5,151 nucleotides of DNA from DASYSA01 sp036003885 (lineage in GTDB: Bacteria > Acidobacteriota > Blastocatellia > UBA7656), in the NCBI GenBank assembly GCA_036003885.1, contig DASYSA010000242.1:1-5151 (forward strand). Direction: 5' to 3'. The notes beneath the pieces were generated by a model. That model was not told the DNA's origin and ran no database searches. It was given only the letters and a program-made list of their open reading frames with translations. The position numbers and the translations under genes were made by a program. Position 1 is the stretch's first letter. Each line of letters begins with the position of its first letter. This document shows, in pieces, positions 1-5,151 of the stretch.

Positions 1-3
1 CGG

Positions 4-27
4 AACCGCTCGCTACCGCAGGCGGTT
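4..27. repeat. GC-rich inverted repeat: upstream terminator or dispersed palindromic element
   Basis: The arms AACCGC (4-9) and GCGGTT (22-27) are perfect reverse complements around a 12-nt loop. The loop contains a second copy of ACCGC (15-19) that can pair alternatively with GCGGT (22-26). The right arm runs into a short T-rich stretch (26-29, then GATTT), so it could be the rho-independent terminator of a gene ending left of the window. The T tract is short and interrupted, and the nested repeat design resembles REP-like intergenic palindromes found in several soil bacteria. The sequence alone cannot separate the two readings, because the left flank is missing. Confidence 0.45.
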
Positions 28-52
28 TTGATTTCTAATGATGGTGGTTATT

Positions 53-83
53 TTGGAAATCAAAGACATCGGTGTTGTATACT
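53..83 (+). promoter_or_regulatory. Weak candidate sigma-70-type promoter for the four-gene cluster
   Basis: TATACT at 78-83 matches five of six bases of the TATAAT -10 consensus. TTGGAA at 53-58 matches four of six bases of TTGACA, but the spacer is 19 nt, longer than the preferred 17. Transcription would begin near position 90, leaving a leader of about 30 nt before the ATG at 120. This is the only intergenic space upstream of the cluster inside the window, so a promoter here is plausible. The match is modest, and transcription could equally come from further left. Confidence 0.3.
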
Positions 84-119
84 CTTCGCAATAGTTGTCC
101 CGTCTGGCGGAAATACTAA

Positions 120-1325
120 ATGGTAAAAAAGCAATGCCTGCAGCTAACGATACTCCTCGCATGTGTGACGTGCGGACTTGCAATCTCTTCACTTGCGCAA
201 ATGGGGTCGAACGAGGTGGAGGAAGCCTTTGCTCGGGCAAACCAATTGCACCAATCTGGAGACATTGAAGGCGCTATTAAGGGTTACCAGTCGATTCTCG
301 CGAAGTACCCTCAAAGAGTTGACGTGCGGTCTAATCTCGGGGCCGCATATTCGCGACTGGGGCGTTATGAAGAAGCGATTGCTCAGTACAAACAAGCGCT
401 AAAGCTCGATAGTCGAAATGAGACAATTCGTTTCAATCTCGCGCTTGCTTATTACAAAGGCGCATTATTTGTCGAAGCGGCCGATGAGTTCACAAGATTC
501 CTCGCCGCTGCCGCCTCAGATCTGCCACAACGTCCCAACGCTGTGTTGCTCCTCGCTGACTGCCAGGTTCGAATAGGTAATTATAAGAAAGTCATCGAAT
601 TACTGTCGCCGCTGGCAGAAACTAATCCTAATGATCGAACCGTTGCTTTTCTGTTGGGCAGCGCGCTTATTGGCGACGATCAATTGACTCGTGGCCAGCT
701 CCTAATCGACAGCGTATTTCGCGACGATGATTCCGCTCAGGCCCATCTGTTGCTCGGATCGATCCTGCTTATGGCCGATGATGGGCATGGTGCAATCAGG
801 GAGTTTGAGCGCGCGATTCAATTAGATCCCAAGCTGCCAACACTGCATGCGTGGTATGGACGGGCGCTCATGCGAATGGGAGACACAGTGAAAGCTAAGA
901 CTGTTTTCAGCAGTGAGTTGAGTCAAAACCAAAATGATTTCGACGCCAATCTTTTCCTGGGAGTGTTGCTCCGACAGGACAAGCAGTTTAATGAAGCTTT
1001 TCAATATTTGTCTCGCGCAGTTCATCTGCGGCCACGCGATCAGTACGCCCGTTACCATCAGGCTGCGGTTTACGCTTCGCTGGGGAAACCAAAAGATGCA
1101 TTGCCCTTGCTCGAAAGCGTGGTAAAGGAATTCCCTGACTTCTCTGAGGCTCGCGTGCTGCTGGCGTCTGTTTATTACCGGCTCAATCGAAAAGAGGATG
1201 GCGATCGTGAGCAGGCTATTGTTCAAAAGTTGAGTGCCGCCCAACAAGCCAAACAACCAGGCGCGCAGAATAGTAATAGTCAGGACGCCCCGGTCAAGCC
1301 GCCTGACAATTTCGAGAATCATTAG
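120..1325 (+). CDS. Exported tetratricopeptide-repeat (TPR) protein
   Basis: The protein has 401 residues. Residues 1-27 form an export signal: Lys3-Lys4, a hydrophobic core, then a Ser-Leu-Ala cleavage site before Gln27. A Leu-Leu-Ala-Cys at 12-15 resembles a lipobox, but the hydrophobic stretch continues beyond it, so a soluble periplasmic protein is more likely. From about residue 34 to 374 the chain is a run of roughly nine TPR-type helix pairs of about 34 residues. The clearest are near 34-65, 68-101, 206-239, 274-307 and 308-341, with the usual small residue/Tyr pattern and 'P' at repeat ends. The last ~27 residues are Gln/Asn/Pro-rich and probably disordered. TPR solenoids bind proteins or peptides; no catalytic residues are visible. 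An in-frame TAA lies directly before the ATG, which fixes this start as the most upstream possible. GGCGGA (106-111) is a weak ribosome site. The gene heads the cluster, 30 bp before a second TPR gene. The family call is firm; the partner is unknown. Confidence 0.92.
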   Translation: MVKKQCLQLTILLACVTCGLAISSLAQMGSNEVEEAFARANQLHQSGDIEGAIKGYQSILAKYPQRVDVRSNLGAAYSRLGRYEEAIAQYKQALKLDSRNETIRFNLALAYYKGALFVEAADEFTRFLAAAASDLPQRPNAVLLLADCQVRIGNYKKVIELLSPLAETNPNDRTVAFLLGSALIGDDQLTRGQLLIDSVFRDDDSAQAHLLLGSILLMADDGHGAIREFERAIQLDPKLPTLHAWYGRALMRMGDTVKAKTVFSSELSQNQNDFDANLFLGVLLRQDKQFNEAFQYLSRAVHLRPRDQYARYHQAAVYASLGKPKDALPLLESVVKEFPDFSEARVLLASVYYRLNRKEDGDREQAIVQKLSAAQQAKQPGAQNSNSQDAPVKPPDNFENH

Positions 1326-1334
1326 CACCAATTC

Positions 1335-1343
1335 AAGGAGAGG
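1335..1343 (+). promoter_or_regulatory. Ribosome binding site that favours the GTG start of the second TPR gene
   Basis: AAGGAGAGG is a strong Shine-Dalgarno sequence in the short gap after the first TPR gene. It ends 12 nt before GTG 1356 and 24 nt before the next in-frame start, ATG 1368. An in-frame TAG at 1347-1349 excludes anything further upstream. The spacing is long but workable for the GTG and poor for the ATG, so the GTG is preferred. Confidence 0.6.
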
Positions 1344-1355
1344 CGATAGATTTCT

Positions 1356-2567
1356 GTGAGTGCCTCAATGAAGAATGCACGAATTTCGTTGGCGCTACTG
1401 TTGGCCATCTTAATGGGCCACGCCGTGACCACAGGCGGGCAAACCTCGAGAGCAAGGGGAGTGCCTGCAAACACGAAAGCAACCTCGCAACTGAACGCCG
1501 CGTTCGACAAAGCCGTCAAGCTGGGCGACGAAGCTCGCTTAGCAGAACGATTGGATGAAGCAATCGAGTCATACACTAATGCCTTGCGCATTCGCCCCCA
1601 GTGGCCTGAGGGTTGGTGGTATCTGGGGGCAATCTTTTACGAAAAAGATCTTTACGCGCAGGGGCGCGATGCCTTCAGCAATTTGGTGGCGCTTGCCCCA
1701 AAGCGAGGACCAGCATGGGGCATGTTGGGCTTGTGTGAGTTTCAAACCCGCAATTATGAACGGGCTGTGATCTCTTTGCAGCGTGCTCGCTCACTCGGCT
1801 TCGATGGTAATCAGGAACTCGAGTCGGTGGTTCGATATCATACGGTGCTGCTATACATTCGCTTTGAGCAATTTGAGATCGCATATGAAATTCTGAGAGA
1901 ATTTCTGCGTGTTGGTAATTATAGTCCGAAGATCGCCGAGGCATTTGGGCTAACGCTTCTGCGGATCCCGTCCCTTCCAAACGAAGTCCCAACGGACAAG
2001 CGTGAAGAAGTGTTGCTTGCCGGCCAAGCCGGCCTCAACATGGGCGCTCAACGTTTGGATGAGGCACGCAAGGCTTTTGATACCCTGCTCGCGGGCTACC
2101 CTAATGATCCGAACGTTCATTATTCATTCGGTGTCTTTCTAATGCGTCAGGACGCTGACGCAGCCCTCAGTGAATTCCGGCGCGTACTCGAGATCGAGCC
2201 TTTGCATCAGCCCGCGATGGTTCAGATGGCATTCGAATACTTGAAACGAAGGGATTACGACACAGCCTTGCCATTAGCCGAGAAATCCGTTGAGTTAGCA
2301 CCGAGGATGTATCCCGCGCGAAATGTGTTGGGTCGCGTCCTACTGGAATTGGGTCAGACTGCGCGGGCCGTCAAGGAGCTTGAAGAGGGCGTGCGGCTGG
2401 CACCTAGCAGCCCGGAAATGCATTTTGCATTGGCGAGAGCCTATACGCGAGCTGGTCGACAGGCGGATGCGAAGCGCGAACAGGAAACATTCAAGACGCT
2501 ACAGGCGCAGTACGAGGCCAAGGATAACTCAGGGAGCAATTCAGATAACACCACTGCCAAGCCGTAA
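1356..2567 (+). CDS. Second exported TPR protein, probable paralogue of its upstream neighbour
   Basis: The protein has 403 residues from a GTG start; the ATG at 1368 (residue 5) is the alternative and would give a more typical signal peptide beginning Met-Lys-Asn. Residues 5-23 form a Sec-type signal (basic start, Leu/Ala/Ile core, Gly-His-Ala cleavage site). TPR-type helix pairs follow at about 49-82, 84-117, 118-148, 156-190, 221-250, 252-282, 286-316, 318-350 and 352-384. The segment near 190-220 is irregular and carries a Pro-rich linker (IPSLPNEVPTDK). The C-terminal tail is Asn/Ser/Thr-rich. Overall length, repeat number, the final repeat ending in an Arg-Glu-Gln motif (374-376) and the polar tail mirror the upstream protein, which has Arg-Glu-Gln at 363-365. 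This points to an old tandem duplication or a recurrent family design. The expected role is a periplasmic scaffold or binding protein; there is no enzyme motif. The gene lies 30 bp after the first TPR gene, so the two are probably co-transcribed. Confidence 0.91.
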   Translation: MSASMKNARISLALLLAILMGHAVTTGGQTSRARGVPANTKATSQLNAAFDKAVKLGDEARLAERLDEAIESYTNALRIRPQWPEGWWYLGAIFYEKDLYAQGRDAFSNLVALAPKRGPAWGMLGLCEFQTRNYERAVISLQRARSLGFDGNQELESVVRYHTVLLYIRFEQFEIAYEILREFLRVGNYSPKIAEAFGLTLLRIPSLPNEVPTDKREEVLLAGQAGLNMGAQRLDEARKAFDTLLAGYPNDPNVHYSFGVFLMRQDADAALSEFRRVLEIEPLHQPAMVQMAFEYLKRRDYDTALPLAEKSVELAPRMYPARNVLGRVLLELGQTARAVKELEEGVRLAPSSPEMHFALARAYTRAGRQADAKREQETFKTLQAQYEAKDNSGSNSDNTTAKP

Positions 2568-2674
2568 CAGGACCTGACAATTACAACAGCCAGATGTCTC
2601 GGGCTCATCGTTATCGAAGATAGCAATGGGCGAGCTGGAGACTAAGCTGTATTTTGCGGAGAAACGGATAGTGC
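2568..2674. other. 107-bp intergenic gap, no clear signals
   Basis: This is the longest gap between genes in the window. I see no stable hairpin followed by T residues, no tRNA-like fold, and no pair of -35/-10 boxes with acceptable spacing. GGAG (2658-2661), 13 nt before the cytochrome ATG, is the likely ribosome site. Read-through transcription from the TPR genes is the simplest assumption, although a weak internal promoter (for example TATTTT at 2650-2655 without a good -35) cannot be excluded. Confidence 0.4.
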
Positions 2675-3841
2675 ATGCAGTTCTCAAGGTTGGGGAATAG
2701 AAGTTCTCTTTGTTTGGCAGTGCTCTTAATTTTGATCTGTTTGGCGACGTTTGACGATGCCTCGCGGGCTTTGTCGCGCGGTTCTATTCAGGAGAAGGTA
2801 GGGCAATGGAATCCGAGAAACACAAGCGCTGATGTTCAATTTGTCGGCGATCAGGTTTGCGCCCAATGTCACCAGAGGGTGATTGAGTCCTACTCACAAA
2901 GCCCCATGAGAATGGCCATGGAGTCGGTCGGCGAGTCGCGTGTGCTGGTGGCAAACCCTGTTTTGAGCTTTCGAAATGGCCCGTACTTATACCTGATCAA
3001 GCGGAAGGACAAGCAGAGCTTTTACACCGTGTCAGACGGAAAGGAAAGTATTACCGTTTCCATTCTTTATGCCTTTGGCCGAGGCAAAGCAGGCCAGACT
3101 TATGTCTTCCAAAACGAGAGCGAGCTTTACGAAAGCCGGGTGAGTTTCTATAAAGACATCGCCGGACTAGACCTTACCGTCGGCACCGCAAATAAGGTCC
3201 CTGCGTCACTAAAAGAGGCGCTGGGACGCCGGCTCTCTGAGGATGAGACAAAGAATTGCTTCATTTGTCATTCAGGCAAAAGCATGAGTGGCGGAAAGAT
3301 CAATCTGGAAAAGGTAAGTCACGGCATTCGTTGTGAGACTTGTCACGGGCCAGGTGGTTCACATGTAGACGCGGTCCAATTGGGGGAGCCGGGAAGGAAT
3401 CTGATCTTCAACCCCAATCGTCTGGGTGGCGATGAGTTATCCCAGGACTTCTGCGCCGCTTGTCATCGTCCCAGCAACGATTTTGAGAAGATGCGAAGCC
3501 TGCAAACCAACAATGTAAGGTTTCAACCTTATCGAATTTTCTACAGCAAATGTTATTCGGATGATCGTCGAATTAGCTGCACCGCATGCCACAACCCGCA
3601 TGAACCAGTTAAGGAGGATACAGCCTACTATGATGCGAAGTGTCTGGCCTGCCATACTGTGCAATCCAGGAAAAATGCGAGGCCAAATTCGACCGATCAA
3701 GGCTCTGCAATCAGCTGCAAAGTAGCTACGAAAGACTGTGTTTCCTGCCATATGCAAAAGATAGGGCCGGTGCAGACGCACTTCAAGTTCACCGATCACT
3801 ACATTCGGGTCGTCAAATCAGGAGCTGCTTATCCGAACTGA
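2675..3841 (+). CDS. Exported heptahaem c-type cytochrome, cytochrome c554-like
   Basis: The protein has 388 residues. A hydrophobic segment at 12-25 is a signal peptide or an N-terminal membrane anchor. Seven CXXCH haem c motifs start at Cys62, 195, 220, 260, 302, 323 and 355 (CAQCH, CFICH, CETCH, CAACH, CTACH, CLACH, CVSCH). This predicts seven covalent haems, attached outside the cytoplasmic membrane. CHGPGGSH (223-230) and the Cys-rich CxxCHNPHEP region (302-311) are typical of the cytochrome c554 / multihaem cytochrome superfamily, which transfers electrons and in some members reduces nitrogen or sulfur oxyanions. Residues 67-194 hold no haem motif. They look beta-rich and include a GKAGQTYVF / YESRVSFY stretch, so they form a separate domain. 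Only five His lie outside the motifs (216, 230, 309, 369, 375), so not all haems can be bis-His. An in-frame TAG at 2669-2671 makes ATG 2675 the first start. The CRTAC1-type gene follows after 40 bp. The haem count is certain; the substrate and whether it is an enzyme or an electron carrier are unknown. Confidence 0.95.
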   Translation: MQFSRLGNRSSLCLAVLLILICLATFDDASRALSRGSIQEKVGQWNPRNTSADVQFVGDQVCAQCHQRVIESYSQSPMRMAMESVGESRVLVANPVLSFRNGPYLYLIKRKDKQSFYTVSDGKESITVSILYAFGRGKAGQTYVFQNESELYESRVSFYKDIAGLDLTVGTANKVPASLKEALGRRLSEDETKNCFICHSGKSMSGGKINLEKVSHGIRCETCHGPGGSHVDAVQLGEPGRNLIFNPNRLGGDELSQDFCAACHRPSNDFEKMRSLQTNNVRFQPYRIFYSKCYSDDRRISCTACHNPHEPVKEDTAYYDAKCLACHTVQSRKNARPNSTDQGSAISCKVATKDCVSCHMQKIGPVQTHFKFTDHYIRVVKSGAAYPN

Positions 3842-3881
3842 CATTCATTAGCTCATTACCTATTGAGAGAGACTGCTGACT

Positions 3882-5151
3882 ATGCGACTTGTTTATCTGA
3901 TCATCATCGCCGTGGTTTTGTTCGCCATCGCTCCGACTTTTCAGGCATCGCATGGACAGACGAAGCTGGCGCCTGCCGTGTCGTTTGTCGAAGTCCCGAC
4001 CAGCGTAAGCAAGATTACATGGACGCACGATAACGCTCGCTCTGAGGCTCACCATTTGCCGGAGACCTGCGGCGGCGGTGGCTTGTTCTTCGACTACGAT
4101 AACGATGGCTGGATGGACATCTATCTGGTCAACAGCGGCCCCTCAGATTTTTATACTCCCACAAAACCTATCAAGAATGCGCTCTATCATAACAATCATG
4201 ACGGCACCTTCACTGATGTCACTGAGAAAGCTGGTGTCGCCTGCGGTCAGATGGGTAACTTCGGGATGGGCGCAGCCGCTGCGGACTACGACGGAGACGG
4301 CCGGATCGATCTGTACGTAACCAATTACGGCAATAACGTTCTTCTCCACAATAATGGCAATGGCACGTTCACCGACGTGACCGAAAAAACAGGCGTGGGG
4401 GCCCCGGGTTGGTCTACCTGCGCGACCTGGTTCGATTACGATAACGACGGTAAGCTTGATCTGTTCGTCTCTAGCTTCGTCGAATACAGTGGACATGGCA
4501 CGATTTTTTGTGGCGACAACCGCGCGGGCCGCCGTTACTACTGCGTCCCACGCGTCTTCAAACCGCGACCCAGTTATCTCTTTCACAACGATGGCAACGG
4601 GAAATTCAACGACGTAAGTAAGCAGTCTGGCATCGCGAATTCGCTTGGGAAGTCTTTCGGCGCGGTGGCGACAGACATTAATAACGATGGTTTAATGGAC
4701 CTGTTTGTTGCGAACGATACCCTTCCTAACTTCCTTTTTCTAAATAAGGGCAACGGTAAATTTGAAGAGGTGGGCCTGTCCTCCGGAGTAGCGTACAGTG
4801 ACTCGGGAGCGCCTCGATCCGGCATGGGAGTAGACGCGGTTGATTTTGATGGTGACGGCTGGCAGGACTTGTTCGTCGCCAATATCGACCAGGAGCTCTT
4901 TAGCCTTTACCAAAATCAGAAGGATCTTAGCTTTATCGATAAGCCCGGAGAAATCGGACTGGCTACCCGTTTACTCAGCGGTTGGGGACTGAAATTTTTC
5001 GACTACGATGACGATGGCTATCCGGATCTGGTCCTGGCAAACGGACATCCCGACGACATGGTTGAGATCCAATCTTTGAAGGTTAAGTATAAGGAACCCC
5101 TGCTGCTGTTTAAGAATGCCGGCGGCAAATTCATCAACGTGAGCGCTGAGT
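3882..5151 (+). CDS. CRTAC1-family (FG-GAP/VCBS beta-propeller, ASPIC/UnbV type) exported protein, 3' end cut by window
   Basis: The frame is open from ATG 3882 to the window end (423 codons plus one base, no stop), so this is a partial gene. Residues 1-25 are a strong signal peptide (Leu/Ile/Val core, cleavage around 22-26). His58-Leu-Pro-Glu-Thr-Cys-Gly-Gly-Gly followed by FFDYDNDG is the characteristic N-terminal entry of CRTAC1-type proteins. Six Asp-rich calcium-type motifs of the DxDxDG...D form lie at 71-79, 135-143, 185-193, 265-273 (variant DINNDG), 321-329 and 374-382. Each is followed by a 'L-Y/F-x-N-x-x-G-x-F-x-D-V' strand unit, as in integrin-like FG-GAP propeller blades. Cys210 and Cys221 bracket a loop in the longest inter-motif spacer. 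The family normally ends in an ASPIC/UnbV domain, which would lie to the right of this window. It is probably a secreted or periplasmic calcium-stabilised interaction protein; no catalytic role is established. GAGAGAG (3865-3871) is a fair ribosome site, and an in-frame TGA at 3864-3866 limits the start. The 40-bp gap suggests co-transcription with the cytochrome. Confidence 0.93.
   Translation, partial: MRLVYLIIIAVVLFAIAPTFQASHGQTKLAPAVSFVEVPTSVSKITWTHDNARSEAHHLPETCGGGGLFFDYDNDGWMDIYLVNSGPSDFYTPTKPIKNALYHNNHDGTFTDVTEKAGVACGQMGNFGMGAAAADYDGDGRIDLYVTNYGNNVLLHNNGNGTFTDVTEKTGVGAPGWSTCATWFDYDNDGKLDLFVSSFVEYSGHGTIFCGDNRAGRRYYCVPRVFKPRPSYLFHNDGNGKFNDVSKQSGIANSLGKSFGAVATDINNDGLMDLFVANDTLPNFLFLNKGNGKFEEVGLSSGVAYSDSGAPRSGMGVDAVDFDGDGWQDLFVANIDQELFSLYQNQKDLSFIDKPGEIGLATRLLSGWGLKFFDYDDDGYPDLVLANGHPDDMVEIQSLKVKYKEPLLLFKNAGGKFINVSAE

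Noticed and set aside
153..164. Lipobox-like Leu-Leu-Ala-Cys in the first TPR protein
   Set aside because: It would give a very short 14-residue signal, and the hydrophobic core continues past the Cys to a good Ser-Leu-Ala site, so lipoprotein status is not claimed.
13..240. Minus-strand open frame across the leader and the start of the first TPR gene
   Set aside because: It overlaps the candidate promoter and palindrome, its Pro/Arg-rich start reflects antisense reading of the TPR gene, and no family is recognisable.
822..1331. Long open frame (169 aa) on the minus strand under the first TPR gene
   Set aside because: It lies fully antisense to a well-supported TPR gene, has no recognisable domain, and its composition follows from the codon pattern of the opposite strand.
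2568..2674. Possible terminator or new promoter separating the TPR genes from the cytochrome
   Set aside because: No hairpin with a T tract and no -35/-10 pair with acceptable spacing was found.
3437..3799. Minus-strand open frame (120 aa) under the cytochrome
   Set aside because: It is antisense to four CXXCH motifs of a certain gene and shows no domain of its own.
4143..4586. Minus-strand open frame (147 aa) under the propeller gene
   Set aside because: It is rich in Val/Ile/Ala because it reads the Asp/Asn/Gly repeat codons backwards; the + strand frame has clear family motifs.
4092..5030. Recurrent GAC-TAC-GAT-AAC-GAT-GGC-like strings as a DNA repeat array or CRISPR
   Set aside because: They are in-frame calcium-motif codons of the propeller blades, unevenly spaced and varied in sequence.

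Overview
The window reads as bacterial chromosome with dense, co-directional coding on the + strand. It holds four consecutive genes, the last cut by the window end. All four products begin with a hydrophobic export signal, so this looks like a module working outside the cytoplasm. The gene families (TPR proteins of the 'AxAYxRxGRxxDAxREQ' type, a c554-like multihaem cytochrome, a CRTAC1 / ASPIC-UnbV type protein), the mid-range GC content and the short operon-like gaps suggest a soil or sediment Acidobacteriota (Blastocatellia or Solibacter-like). Planctomycetota or Verrucomicrobiota remain possible. This placement is inferred from gene content only; no rRNA or marker gene is present.

Layout: 1-119 is non-coding. 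It carries a GC-rich palindrome near the left edge (4-27), which is either the terminator of an upstream gene or a dispersed repeat, and a weak candidate promoter with a good -10 (TATACT, 78-83). 120-1325 encodes an exported TPR protein of 401 aa. 1356-2567 encodes a second exported TPR protein of 403 aa that looks like a diverged paralogue and starts at GTG. 2568-2674 is a 107-bp gap with no convincing promoter or terminator. 2675-3841 encodes an exported cytochrome with seven CXXCH haem-attachment motifs. 3882-5151 is the first 423 codons of a CRTAC1-family beta-propeller protein with six visible Asp-rich, calcium-type FG-GAP/VCBS motifs. Its C-terminal end, where the ASPIC/UnbV domain is expected, lies beyond the window.

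How they may work together (inference): the cytochrome is the only evident redox component. The TPR proteins are protein-binding scaffolds and the propeller is a likely extracellular or periplasmic calcium-stabilised interaction domain. The four together could form an envelope-located electron-transfer assembly. No substrate, catalytic partner, quinol-oxidising subunit or cytochrome-maturation gene is visible, so the role is open. The arrangement itself is the most interesting thing in the window; the individual families are known.
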